DNA of 40,954 nucleotides, from the IMG/VR virus record IMGVR_UViG_3300025828_000052, positions 1-40,954 of that record. One strand, given 5' to 3'. Below the pieces are notes generated by a model. That model did no database searches, was not told the DNA's origin, and saw nothing but the letters and a program-made list of their open reading frames with translations. Below, piece by piece: positions 22,303-30,038 of this stretch. Within the stretch, counting starts at the first letter, position 1, and each line of letters opens with the position of its first letter. The translations under genes and the position numbers were made by a program. The stretch comes from a virus.

Positions 22303-22449
22303 CTATACGTGAATTACCCCCAACGCCTTCTGGCATATGTCGGATTACAATGCCGATCTGTAAGTCCAAGCGCACCATGGCAACTGAATTGACAGTTCAG
22401 CGTCTACTGACGAGTAGAAAAGGGGTTGACTTTTTTATCAAAATAAGTT
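22303..22449 (+). other. Gene-poor stretch with several short hairpins
   Basis: Short inverted repeats are present: GGCAT/ATGCC (22332-22352), AACTG/CAGTT with the overlapping CTGAA/TTCAG (about 22380-22400), and CTAC/GTAG around TGACGA (22404-22417). A TTGACT box at 22428 has no good -10. A 24-codon frame from ATG 22378 lacks a ribosome site. It may be a structured leader RNA or a decayed gene; I cannot decide. Confidence 0.35.
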
Positions 22450-22490
22450 AGAGCGAAGATGAAAATATTTGCAATGGTGAAAGGAAATGA
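22450..22490 (+). pseudogene. Duplication-deletion scar joining the ends of two upstream genes
   Basis: Bases 22450-22471 are identical to 21611-21632, the ribosome site and first codons of the MKIFDLEQ-type gene. Bases 22472-22490 match 22045-22063, the end of the KTITLQVEDVD-type gene, at 18 of 19 positions. The join creates a 14-codon frame (MKIFAMVKGNELES) overlapping the next gene's start. It looks like a tandem copy of the two genes from which the middle has been lost. Confidence 0.65.
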
Positions 22491-22687
22491 ATTGGAAAGT
22501 TAAAATTTATCTATCGAAAGATAAAGAGGACTGGCTTTATTTGGTAGATGAAAACACACTTGAACTAAAAGTGTTCGATGATTGGACAGATGCTCAAGTA
22601 GCAGCACACGTTTGGTCTTATTCGGACATAGAAGAAGAGAGCGAAGATAAAAATGTACACAACTTATCACTTAAAGGAGATAAATAA
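22487..22687 (+). CDS. Small hypothetical protein
   Basis: This 66-residue protein reads MNWKVKIYLSKDKEDWLYLV, then a middle with LELKVFDDWTDAQVAAHVWS and ends VHNLSLKGDK. It starts within the scar described above, which supplies AAAGGAAATG. The sequence looks like a small alpha/beta domain. It stops just before the next gene, providing AAAGGAG in its last codons. Function unknown. Confidence 0.6.
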   Translation: MNWKVKIYLSKDKEDWLYLVDENTLELKVFDDWTDAQVAAHVWSYSDIEEESEDKNVHNLSLKGDK

Positions 22688-22945
22688 ATGAAGATGATCG
22701 TGACAGAAATTGAGAATGAAGGTCTTGAGGCTTTGATGGGTAAACGAGTTACTCTGTTTTGCGGTGTTTATATTTACACCGGAAAGCTGGTAGGTGTGAA
22801 TGACACTTGCGTTAAGTTGGAAGACGCTGGTATTGTTTACGAAACTGGTCCTTTTACTGAAAGTCATTGGAAGGACTGTCAGAAGCTACCTAACGATTGG
22901 TATGTCGCTACTCAGAGTATTGAATCGTTTGGTGTGTTGAAGTAG
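22688..22945 (+). CDS. Conserved small phage protein of the GKRVTLFCGVYIYTG type
   Basis: This 85-residue protein contains LMGKRVTLFCGVYIYTGKLV and VNDTCVKLEDAGIVYETGPF, then LPNDWYVATQSIESFGVLK. I recognise this pattern from hypothetical proteins of marine phages and some bacteria. It is probably a small beta-barrel (SH3- or Sm-like) domain, judged by strand spacing. The ribosome site with its start codon (CTTAAAGGAGATAAATAAAT) is shared with the holin-like gene at 39437. Function unknown. Confidence 0.65.
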   Translation: MKMIVTEIENEGLEALMGKRVTLFCGVYIYTGKLVGVNDTCVKLEDAGIVYETGPFTESHWKDCQKLPNDWYVATQSIESFGVLK

Positions 22946-22957
22946 TCTTGTTATAGC

Positions 22958-23323
22958 TGATGTTCCAAACAAAGAGAATTAAGACTAAGACTAGGTCTGG
23001 GTATAGGGCTTGGTTTGGGTCTGGGTCTAGGTCTAAGTCTGTGTCTTGGTCTGGGTCTGAGTCTTGGTATAGGTCTGGGTCTGGGTCTAGGTCTAAGTCT
23101 GTGTCTTGGTCTGGGTCTGAGTCTTGGTATAGGTCTGGGTCTTGGTCTTGGTCTTGGTATAGGTCTTGGTCTGGGTCTGGGAGTAATTGATGTTCCAAAC
23201 AAAGAGAATTAAGACTAGGTCTGGGTCTTGGTCTAGGTATTGGTCAGGGTCTGGGGATTGTTCTGGGTATTGGTCTTGGTATAGGTCTTGGTCTGGGGCT
23301 TGGTCTGGGTCTAAGTCTAAGGC
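22958..23323 (+). repeat. GGTCTN hexanucleotide repeat tract
   Basis: About 340 bases consist almost only of variants of GGTCTN (GGTCTG, GGTCTA, AGTCTG, GGTATA, GGTCTT). Inside is a 60-base tandem duplication: 23041-23100 and 23101-23160 share their first 40 bases and more. A 30-base block beginning TGATGTTCCAAACAAAGAG occurs at 22958-22987 and 23188-23217, each at the head of a tract. Several frames stay open on both strands only because of the repeat (for example GLGLGLSL, RPRPRPIP), so I treat it as non-coding. The G-rich strand is the transcribed-sense strand. Confidence 0.85.
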
Positions 23324-23335
23324 AGGAGAGTGAAG

Positions 23336-23527
23336 ATGAAACTATACACAACTGACAAAGACTTTGACCTGTTACATCAGGCAGTGGACAAAGCAAGAAA
23401 GAATGCAAGGGAAGTAAAAGTACCTAGACAATCTATTCTAAATGTGTTAATGGATCATGCTAACTTTATCACTGCACTCAAACAACATGGAGAAGACATT
23501 GACTATCCGAATGGAAAAGGCGATTGA
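23336..23527 (+). CDS. Small helical protein after the repeat tract
   Basis: This 63-residue protein starts at ATG 23336 (GGAGAG six bases upstream; the in-frame GTG at 23330 overlaps the ribosome site). It reads MKLYTTDKDFDLLHQAVDKA, then VKVPRQSILNVLMDHANFIT. It may be a helix-turn-helix-like or RNA-binding fold but nothing decisive is visible. It overlaps the deaminase-like gene by 17 bases. Confidence 0.6.
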   Translation: MKLYTTDKDFDLLHQAVDKARKNAREVKVPRQSILNVLMDHANFITALKQHGEDIDYPNGKGD

Positions 23528-23909
23528 TCTACTTGCCAAGGTGGCAGAAGATATCACTGATCCAGTTCGTTGCTATCGTCTTGCGGCAGGTGTATGGTGC
23601 AAGCATAGTCTTGTAGGTCTTGGTGTTAATTCATACAAGACTGATCCGTTTCAAGCTAAGTATGGCAAGCATGAACATGCCATACACCTGCACGCAGAGG
23701 TAGCTGCAATCAAGAACGCAGTACGAACAGTAGGTGATGACCTGTCTAGGTGTACGATGGTTGTTGTACGTGTGAAGAGAGAACATGAACGTACAAACAA
23801 ATTCAAAACAACTCTTGCAAAACCATGCAAGGGATGCTATAGATGCATCGTAGAGTTTGGTCTACGTAAAGTTTATTACACAACAGAGAAAGGACTAGAA
23901 CAGTTATGA
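23511..23909 (+). CDS. Cytidine/deoxycytidylate deaminase-like zinc enzyme
   Basis: This 132-residue protein (start taken at ATG 23511; ATG 23487 is possible) carries the deaminase signature: HLHAEVAAIKNA (His and Glu of the HAE motif) and PCKGCYRCIVEFG with the second and third zinc ligands. An upstream YKTDPFQAKYGKHEHAI matches a phage subgroup of this fold. It would deaminate a cytosine nucleotide or a related compound. With MazG, ThyX and RNR it may feed dUMP to thymidylate synthesis, though the substrate is inferred. Confidence 0.75.
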   Translation: MEKAIDLLAKVAEDITDPVRCYRLAAGVWCKHSLVGLGVNSYKTDPFQAKYGKHEHAIHLHAEVAAIKNAVRTVGDDLSRCTMVVVRVKREHERTNKFKTTLAKPCKGCYRCIVEFGLRKVYYTTEKGLEQL

Positions 23910-24220
23910 TCAAGGGTAGCTTTAAGATTGACGACATTGGTGTGCAACTAGAGATGCACAACGATGGACTGTATGTTGCCTTCTATCTTGATGCAGACCA
24001 TGGTGTAAAACCAGTGAAGAAAATTTCTTTTGATGATCTTGCTCTTGACTATATAGATGATACAGGTCTGATGTTCAGAGAGGAAGACATTGACTATCTG
24101 TGCTTTGAACTTGGATGTACAATACACATGCTAGAAACAAAGAGTAAGTCATTCAAACCAAAACTTAAAAAGTTATTGGAAGAAGAGTATCCTGACTCTG
24201 GCTTTACGGATACCTTCTAA
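23906..24220 (+). CDS. Hypothetical acidic protein
   Basis: This 104-residue protein reads MIKGSFKIDDIGVQLEMHND, then an acidic helical region (FREEDIDYLCFELGCTIHML) and a Lys-rich segment (KSKSFKPKLKKLLEEEYPDS). It appears to be alpha/beta. It overlaps the deaminase-like gene by four bases (ATGA). Function unknown. Confidence 0.65.
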   Translation: MIKGSFKIDDIGVQLEMHNDGLYVAFYLDADHGVKPVKKISFDDLALDYIDDTGLMFREEDIDYLCFELGCTIHMLETKSKSFKPKLKKLLEEEYPDSGFTDTF

Positions 24221-24221
24221 C

Positions 24222-24521
24222 ATGAGAGTGTTGTCACATGATCTTAAAAATTTTGTTGACGATATCTCAAGCGGAGAACTTGTACATCTTGACCCAGTAA
24301 GAGTACGTATCTATATTCAAGGTTTGATAGACAGCGAGGAAAGAAGAATGACAGACTACAAGACAGGCGTTATTCCTAATCTTATCAAAGACTTGAATGA
24401 GTTGCTTGACTTAACGAATGACATAGAACCTTCTAGCAAGCTACAGCATGATGACCTGTTCAAACTTGCAAAGGGTATATCAAATGTGAGAGACAGAATT
24501 GTTAGGGAGTTTCTAGCATGA
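24222..24521 (+). CDS. Hypothetical helical protein
   Basis: This 99-residue protein reads MRVLSHDLKNFVDDISSGEL, then VRIYIQGLIDSEERRMTDYK and LIKDLNELLDLTNDIEPSSK. It is almost entirely helical. Its stop overlaps the ATG of the coiled-coil gene (ATGA). No family recognised. Confidence 0.6.
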   Translation: MRVLSHDLKNFVDDISSGELVHLDPVRVRIYIQGLIDSEERRMTDYKTGVIPNLIKDLNELLDLTNDIEPSSKLQHDDLFKLAKGISNVRDRIVREFLA

Positions 24522-24697
24522 CAACAGAACTATTTCTCTTAAAGAAAGAAGTTAAGATATTAAATGAACAACTGTACGAACAATACAAAAGAACGAAAGA
24601 ACTTAAAGAACAGGTAAATTATTTAAAGGAAAAACTATCAGCAACTGAAGCTAAACTTGAAGAGATATCAGAAAGAAAGTTAAATGAATCCTATTAG
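24518..24697 (+). CDS. Small coiled-coil protein
   Basis: This 59-residue frame reads MTTELFLLKKEVKILNEQLY, then YKRTKELKEQVNYLKEKLSA and ends RKLNESY. Leu and Ile fall at heptad spacing along nearly the whole length, giving a parallel coiled coil. It couples to the upstream gene through ATGA and overlaps the methyltransferase gene by 14 bases. A zipper-type dimerisation or scaffold role is likely; its partner is unknown. Confidence 0.65.
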   Translation: MTTELFLLKKEVKILNEQLYEQYKRTKELKEQVNYLKEKLSATEAKLEEISERKLNESY

Positions 24698-25376
24698 AAT
24701 ATCTACCTATGAACTTTCCAAATCGTTTTGGAATAAAGTATTTGAACAGTCTTCATCTTGGTGTGCAGAAAGGAATGAACTGTTCGACACTATGAGGATG
24801 CTTAATGAACTTGAAAAGAAAGCACAGATACCAACAGGTTCTATTCCACCGTTCAGTTGCTTCGCTTTGTATTGTCTTGCTCGTTACTTTCAGCCAAAAA
24901 ATATACTAGAGATAGGAACTTATATTGGTAAGTCTACTCTGTCCATGGCACAGGGTATTGACAGAGAGGGTGTGGAGATACATACTTGTGACGTTAACAA
25001 TAACATACCATTGCCATCACATACTGCCTGTAAAATTGTACAGTACAACAAACCAAGTGAAGAGATGCTGGACAGACTACTAGATAATAGTCAATTGTCT
25101 TTTGACATGGTGAACATTGATGGACGAGTTAAGAAAAATGATATTGAAAAACTATCTAAGATTCTTAAAGAAGATGCTGTCATATGTCTCGATGACTTTG
25201 AGGGTATTGAGAAGGGCGTAGCTAACTATTCATTGATGCGTTCTTCAAACCTGTTTAACAACTACACTCTAATCTATCCACCACAAGAAAGTCTTATTGC
25301 AAGTATGCAGTTCACCGGCAACTCTACCATTGCAGTAATGATACCCGTGCACCTAATTAGTTTTGTGAGCCAATAA
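24684..25376 (+). CDS. Class I SAM-dependent methyltransferase
   Basis: This 230-residue protein has motif I as PKNILEIGTYIGKSTLSMAQ (about residues 72-91), motif II as EIHTCDVNNNIPL, and a later acidic post-motif region (FDMVNIDGRVKKNDIEKLSK, then VICLDDFEGIEKGV). The EIGTYIGKST form resembles the O-methyltransferase and sugar-methyltransferase group. It directly precedes thyX with a one-base overlap. A glycan or small-molecule substrate is more likely than DNA, because no target-recognition domain is present; this is inference. Confidence 0.75.
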   Translation: MNPIRISTYELSKSFWNKVFEQSSSWCAERNELFDTMRMLNELEKKAQIPTGSIPPFSCFALYCLARYFQPKNILEIGTYIGKSTLSMAQGIDREGVEIHTCDVNNNIPLPSHTACKIVQYNKPSEEMLDRLLDNSQLSFDMVNIDGRVKKNDIEKLSKILKEDAVICLDDFEGIEKGVANYSLMRSSNLFNNYTLIYPPQESLIASMQFTGNSTIAVMIPVHLISFVSQ

Positions 25377-26044
25377 TGAAAGCTGAACTTATAAGTTACC
25401 TTGGTACTGACTTGACCGTAGTCAATGCTGCTCGTGTGTCCTTTGATAAGGAGAGTGAATGGGAAGTAAACCATAGTGTACGTAAGGAACTGTCATCGAA
25501 GGATGCTGCACTGATCCGTTACCTTGCCAAGCATGATCACTTCACACCATTCACACATTGCATGATAACTCTACGTGAAACTGTTCCTATCTTTGTTGCA
25601 AGGCAAAGGTTCAAACATACAATAGGATTTAGTTATAACGAAGTAAGTAGACGATACGTTAATGACACGCCTGAGTTTTACACTCCAGATACGTGGAGAG
25701 GTAAAGCAGACAATGTCAAGCAAGGCAGTAGTGAGAAAACAATTGAAGGAGCGCCAGAATTAGAAGCTAAAGAAGCATATAAAAATGTAATTAAGCACTG
25801 CCAAGAGGAGTACGAATGGTTGATGGCCTTAGGTGTGTGTCCTGAACAAGCAAGGATGGTCTTGCCTCAGTCTATGTATACGAGTTATTATGTTACTGGT
25901 TCTCTCTCTGCCTTTGCCCGTGCATACAAGTTACGTATTGACAAGCACGCACAAAAAGAGATACAAGAACTGGCAGAGAGTTGGAATAACATCATCAAGG
26001 ATTTATTTCCTGTATCATGGAAGGCACTAACAGATGGCAAGTAA
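25376..26044 (+). CDS. thyX: Flavin-dependent thymidylate synthase ThyX
   Basis: This 222-residue protein contains the ThyX signature region RQRFKHTIGFSYNEVSRRY (about residues 76-94; usual form RHRxxSxxxxSxR), a start typical of the family (VVNAARVSFDKE), and later LPQSMYTSYYVTGSLSAFAR. It converts dUMP to dTMP with FAD, NADPH and methylene-tetrahydrofolate. The first positions of the signature are altered (Q for H, H for S), as in several phage versions. It belongs to the nucleotide-supply block with MazG, deaminase and RNR. Confidence 0.9.
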   Translation: MKAELISYLGTDLTVVNAARVSFDKESEWEVNHSVRKELSSKDAALIRYLAKHDHFTPFTHCMITLRETVPIFVARQRFKHTIGFSYNEVSRRYVNDTPEFYTPDTWRGKADNVKQGSSEKTIEGAPELEAKEAYKNVIKHCQEEYEWLMALGVCPEQARMVLPQSMYTSYYVTGSLSAFARAYKLRIDKHAQKEIQELAESWNNIIKDLFPVSWKALTDGK

Positions 26045-26180
26045 GAAAGACATAGGAACTAAGTTGAAGTTAGAACTGAACAAGCACCAACAGACAAGCA
26101 TTGGTCATTCAGCTAACACTAACCCCAAGAATAAACACAAGCGTAAGAACTGGAAGAGATACAGAGGGCAGGGTAAATGA
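26034..26180 (+). CDS. Tiny conserved basic phage protein
   Basis: This 48-residue frame reads MASKKDIGTKLKLELNKHQQ, then SIGHSANTNPKNKHKRKNWK and ends RYRGQGK. The SIGHS...PKNKHKR...YRGQG pattern is a recurring short phage family. It starts inside the end of thyX and stops in the ATGA of the next gene. The strongly basic content suggests nucleic-acid binding; function unknown. Confidence 0.7.
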   Translation: MASKKDIGTKLKLELNKHQQTSIGHSANTNPKNKHKRKNWKRYRGQGK

Positions 26181-26353
26181 AGAACCTCTGGGAAAAGGAC
26201 AGAAAGATTATCTTTCGAGAACTGTTGACAATGTATATGCAAGAAGGGTACAACAGAAAAGAAGCAAAGAAACTAGCATCAATGGAAACAGAGGAGATTA
26301 TGGCAGGTGACATGGCTTTTGTCGATGACTTACTAAACAACCAAGAGGAGTAA
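26177..26353 (+). CDS. Small helical protein
   Basis: This 58-residue protein reads MKNLWEKDRKIIFRELLTMY, then a Lys-rich helix (YNRKEAKKLASMETEEIMAG) and ends DMAFVDDLLNNQEE. It is coupled to the preceding gene by ATGA and ends with a built-in AGAGGAG site for the next. Function unknown. Confidence 0.65.
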   Translation: MKNLWEKDRKIIFRELLTMYMQEGYNRKEAKKLASMETEEIMAGDMAFVDDLLNNQEE

Positions 26354-26358
26354 CCACT

Positions 26359-26517
26359 ATGAAAAAGATAGCCAAACATCGTGATCCTAACTGGCGATGG
26401 ATGCGTGCACTGGGACATAAGGTTGTCAAGGACAAGACACTTTACTCACGTAAACTTAAACACAAGGATAAAAAATATGTACCGTCTGGTGAACAAGACC
26501 AACAACAAGTCTGTTGA
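26359..26517 (+). CDS. Tiny basic phage protein of the HRDPNW type
   Basis: This 52-residue frame reads MKKIAKHRDPNWRWMRALGH, then KVVKDKTLYSRKLKHKDKKY and ends GEQDQQQVC. Phages often carry short proteins with an RDP...HKVV(K/N)DK...Y(S/N)RK(K/L)KHK pattern close to primase genes. AGAGGAG precedes the ATG. The product is very basic. Function unknown. Confidence 0.65.
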   Translation: MKKIAKHRDPNWRWMRALGHKVVKDKTLYSRKLKHKDKKYVPSGEQDQQQVC

Positions 26518-26671
26518 TACAGGCACACTAGACGAGATGCAGGATGTTCTTGAGTCAATAAAGTCCTTGACTACCCATCTCAAGTACGCTAACAAGTTAA
26601 GCCGCAGTCAGCGTAAGCTCACTGTGTATGGCGAAAGAAACGAAACTGTTTACAGGATTGTAAAGCTATGA
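26477..26671 (+). CDS. Small hypothetical protein
   Basis: This 64-residue protein reads MYRLVNKTNNKSVDTGTLDE, then MQDVLESIKSLTTHLKYANK and ends NETVYRIVKL. It has a strand-helix-strand pattern. It starts in the end of the previous gene (AAGGAT upstream) and overlaps the primase-helicase start by four bases. Function unknown. Confidence 0.6.
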   Translation: MYRLVNKTNNKSVDTGTLDEMQDVLESIKSLTTHLKYANKLSRSQRKLTVYGERNETVYRIVKL

Positions 26672-28317
26672 TAAAAACAGAGAGTCACGTAGTAAAGCGC
26701 GGTCCTTGCCCTGAGTGTACATCCAGTGATGCATGTATGACATACAGTGATGGTCATTCTTGGTGTTACAGTTGTTCAACTTACTTTAAATCAAAGGATG
26801 ACAGCATGTCAGAACTTCAACAGCAACACAACACGGTACGACCTATGACCATCAATGGCCAGATCACTAGCATTCCAGACCGTAAGATTTCAGAAGCTAC
26901 CTGTAAGAAGTACAACGTAAGAACAGTAAGAGATAATTCAAACAAGATCATTCAGCACTGGTATCCCTACTATGATAAGGACAACAATCATGTAGGTGAC
27001 AAGGTTCGTAATCTGCCCAAGGAAATTCGAACCACTGGTAATGTAGGACAAGGTATACTCTTTGGACAAAACCTATTCAATCAGGGTGGCAAGTACGTTA
27101 CCATCTGTGAGGGTGAACTTGATGCACTTGCTGCATATGAAATGCTTGGCAGTAAATGGCCTGTCCTTTCCATCAAGGACGGTGCTGCATCAGCACTACG
27201 CAACTGTAAAGCAAACCTAGAATACCTGTCTCAGTACGAGAACATTGTACTTTGCTTTGACAACGACGATGCAGGGCGTAAGGCAGCAAAGCAGGTTGCT
27301 TCTCTCTTTGAACCTAACCAATGCAAGATCGTGCACCTTGAGTACAAGGATGCATGTGAGTACATTCAGAACGGTAAGCGTGAAGAGTTTACTCGTGCAT
27401 GGTGGAACGCTAAGATATATACACCTGCAGGTATTCTCAATCTTGCTGACATGGGTGACGCACTGTATGAGGAAGGTAACTACAAGACCTGTCTCTATCC
27501 TTGGCACGGTATCAACGACAAGCTATATGGTATTCGTACTGGTGAACTGGTTACGTTCACTGCAGGTACAGGTACTGGTAAGTCAAGTGTGATCAGAGAA
27601 CTGATGCACCATGTTCTGAACAACACAGAAGAAAACATTGGTGTTATCTCTTTGGAAGAGAATGTACGTTCAACTATCTTTCATCTCATGTCGGTGGAAG
27701 CTAACGCTCGACTGTACATCAGGGAGATACGAGAACAGTTCAGCCGTGAAGACCTGATTACATGGCAGCAAGCAACAGTAGGTACACGTAGATTCTTTGC
27801 CTTCGATCACTTTGGTAGCATGAAGACTGACGAGATACTTGGACGTATTCGCTACATGATCAAAGCCTTGGACTGCAAGTGGATATTCCTTGATCACCTG
27901 TCCATTCTTGTGTCAGGTCTGGAGGGTGACGATGAGCGTAGAAACATTGACAACCTGATGACCAAGCTACGATCTATCGTGGAAGAGACTAACGTAGCAC
28001 TGCTGCTTGTCTCTCACCTACGCAGAGGCAGTGGTGACAAGGGACATGAAGACGGCAAGGAAGTTAGCCTTGCTCATCTACGTGGATCACAATCTATTGC
28101 ACAGTTGTCTGATGCAGTGGTAGCTATGGAACGTGATCAGCAATCAGATGATCCTAACATTGCCAACACTACTACCATTCGCGTGCTGAAGAACAGGTAC
28201 GCAGGAGATACTGGTGTTGCATGTCATCTGTTCTTTAACAAGGACACAGGACGCTTGACAGAGGTAGACAATCTAGGCGATAATGGGGAGGAAGATAACT
28301 TAGAAGAGGCACTGTAA
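26668..28317 (+). CDS. T7 gp4-like primase-helicase
   Basis: This 549-residue protein has three parts. A zinc ribbon (C14, C17, C33, C36 in GPCPECTSSDACMTY and HSWCYSCSTYF) recognises priming sites. A TOPRIM primase domain follows (ICEGELDALAAYEMLG near residue 148 and VLCFDNDDAGRKAAK near 195). The hexameric RecA-like helicase has Walker A TAGTGTGKSSVIREL (about 297-311), Walker B near LDCKWIFLDHLSIL and a later LLLVSHLRRGSGDKG. It unwinds DNA and lays primers at the replication fork. Its end overlaps the polymerase start by one base, placing both in one replication operon. Confidence 0.92.
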   Translation: MIKTESHVVKRGPCPECTSSDACMTYSDGHSWCYSCSTYFKSKDDSMSELQQQHNTVRPMTINGQITSIPDRKISEATCKKYNVRTVRDNSNKIIQHWYPYYDKDNNHVGDKVRNLPKEIRTTGNVGQGILFGQNLFNQGGKYVTICEGELDALAAYEMLGSKWPVLSIKDGAASALRNCKANLEYLSQYENIVLCFDNDDAGRKAAKQVASLFEPNQCKIVHLEYKDACEYIQNGKREEFTRAWWNAKIYTPAGILNLADMGDALYEEGNYKTCLYPWHGINDKLYGIRTGELVTFTAGTGTGKSSVIRELMHHVLNNTEENIGVISLEENVRSTIFHLMSVEANARLYIREIREQFSREDLITWQQATVGTRRFFAFDHFGSMKTDEILGRIRYMIKALDCKWIFLDHLSILVSGLEGDDERRNIDNLMTKLRSIVEETNVALLLVSHLRRGSGDKGHEDGKEVSLAHLRGSQSIAQLSDAVVAMERDQQSDDPNIANTTTIRVLKNRYAGDTGVACHLFFNKDTGRLTEVDNLGDNGEEDNLEEAL

Positions 28318-30038
28318 TGGATGTAGTACTGGACATTGAAACTGATTCTCTTGACGCTACACTGGTGCACTGTATCGTAGCAAAGGACAGAGAAACAGGT
28401 AAGCATCACGTCTGGAAGGGTGATCAGTGCATTGATACATTTCCACTCTTTGCTAAACGAGTGAACAAGTTTATAATGCACAATGGGATATCGTTTGATG
28501 CACCCACTCTTAACAGACTGTTAGGTACACAGATCAAACTGTCACAGGTAGAGGACACATTGATACTGTCTCAACTAACCGATCCTGTAAGAGATAACGG
28601 TCATTCTCTTGAGGCATGGGGTGAGAAACTTCAGTTCAATAAGATTGACTTTAAAGACTTTAGCCACCTGTCTGAAGAGATGGTCACGTATTGTAAAAGA
28701 GATGTGGACATAACTGAACGGGTTTGGATTAACCTTCAACCAGACATACAAAAGATTGATCGACGTGCTATTGATCTTGAATACAAGATACGGGCGTTGG
28801 TTAGTCAGCAAGAAAGGAATGGGTTTACTCTTGATTTACAGAAAGCAACTAGCCTTATCGCACAACTACAGGACAAGTCATTTGAGTTGGAACGAGAAGT
28901 TCAAACAAGATTTATTCCTATTCCTGTGGCGATTAAAGAAATCACACCTCGTTACAAAAAAGACGGCAGTCTTTCTTCTGTGGGTCTGCGGCATATACAA
29001 GACCCAACAACAGTTGCAGGACCACACACTTCGATTGACTACCAGACATTTAACCTTGCCTCCCGTCAGCAGATCGTTAGTCGATTAGTCAAGTGTGGTT
29101 GGCAACCAGATAAGTTCACTGAAAAAGGACATGCAATCGTAGATGAATCTGTGCTTCGCGGAGTTGATATCCCTGAAGCACAGATGATTGCAGAATATCT
29201 TACATTAAAGAAACGTATTGCTCAGGTTCAGTCATGGGTTGATGCAGTACATGAGGACGGTAAAGTACATGGACAAGTTCTTACACTACGTGCTATCTCT
29301 GGTAGGATGGCACATCATTCTCCTAACATGGCACAAGTTCCTGCGTCTTACTCACCGTATGGTAAGGAGTGTAGGGAATGCTGGACTGTTGGAGATGCAG
29401 CTAATGTTCTTGTTGGTTGCGACGCTTCTTCGCTTGAGCTACGAGCATTAGCTCATTACCTTAACGATCCTTCCTTTACAAAAGAAGTTGTGGAAGGTGA
29501 CATTCATACATCAAATCAAAAGGCAGCAGGACTTGATACACGTGATCAAGCTAAGACATTTATCTATGCCTTTATCTATGGTGCAGGCGCAGCAAAGATA
29601 GGACAGATCGTTGGTGGTACATCACAGGATGGTCAGCGTCTGATAGATACGTTCCTTGGTAACGTCCCTGCTCTAGCTTTGCTAAGAGAAAGGGTTGACA
29701 GGGCAAGTCAAAGAGGTTATCTTAAAGGTCTTGATGGTAGATGGTTGAAGGTTCGTAACCAACATGCAGCAGTCAATCTTCTCATTCAAGGTGCAGGTGC
29801 AGTTATCTGTAAGCAGTGGCTAGTGGAGATAAATACTCTGGTGCGTAAGCATAATGTCAATGCCAAGTTAGTTGCGTCTATTCACGATGAGTATCAGCAT
29901 GAGGTATACAGACCACAGGCTGATAGATTTGGAGAGCTAACTAAACTAGCAATGAAACAAACAGAAAAGGTTTTGAAAATAAAATGTCCACTAGACAGCG
30001 AATACAAGATAGGCCAGAACTGGTCAGAAACACACTGA
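28317..30038 (+). CDS. Family A DNA polymerase (T7-like) with 3'-5' exonuclease
   Basis: This 573-residue protein begins with the exonuclease motif VVLDIETDSLDATL. The polymerase part has SGRMAHHSPNMAQVPASYSP, motif A as GCDASSLELRALAHYL (about residue 368), motif B as AKTFIYAFIYGAGAAKIG (about 413) and motif C as SIHDEYQHEV (about 522). The position equivalent to E. coli Phe762 is Tyr, as in T7 Tyr526, a residue linked in surveys to virulent phages. At 573 residues it is somewhat shorter than T7 gp5 (704). It pairs with the primase-helicase just upstream. Confidence 0.93.
   Translation: MDVVLDIETDSLDATLVHCIVAKDRETGKHHVWKGDQCIDTFPLFAKRVNKFIMHNGISFDAPTLNRLLGTQIKLSQVEDTLILSQLTDPVRDNGHSLEAWGEKLQFNKIDFKDFSHLSEEMVTYCKRDVDITERVWINLQPDIQKIDRRAIDLEYKIRALVSQQERNGFTLDLQKATSLIAQLQDKSFELEREVQTRFIPIPVAIKEITPRYKKDGSLSSVGLRHIQDPTTVAGPHTSIDYQTFNLASRQQIVSRLVKCGWQPDKFTEKGHAIVDESVLRGVDIPEAQMIAEYLTLKKRIAQVQSWVDAVHEDGKVHGQVLTLRAISGRMAHHSPNMAQVPASYSPYGKECRECWTVGDAANVLVGCDASSLELRALAHYLNDPSFTKEVVEGDIHTSNQKAAGLDTRDQAKTFIYAFIYGAGAAKIGQIVGGTSQDGQRLIDTFLGNVPALALLRERVDRASQRGYLKGLDGRWLKVRNQHAAVNLLIQGAGAVICKQWLVEINTLVRKHNVNAKLVASIHDEYQHEVYRPQADRFGELTKLAMKQTEKVLKIKCPLDSEYKIGQNWSETH

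Noticed and set aside
22404-22420. CTGACGAG...GAAA resembling a hammerhead ribozyme core
   Set aside because: The CUGANGA and GAAA boxes are present but stem II would be at most two bases, and I could not find matching stems I and III with a proper cleavage triplet.
22428-22457. TTGACT box as a promoter before the gene at 22487
   Set aside because: No acceptable -10 box lies at 16-18 bases (TTAGAG or TAGAGC), so I do not list it as a promoter.
22951-23212. Open frames encoding Gly-Leu, Ser-Gly, Arg-Pro or Asp-Pro repeats on both strands
   Set aside because: All arise from the GGTCTN tract, which has few stops in any frame. None has a ribosome site, and competing frames are equally open, so none is favoured as coding.
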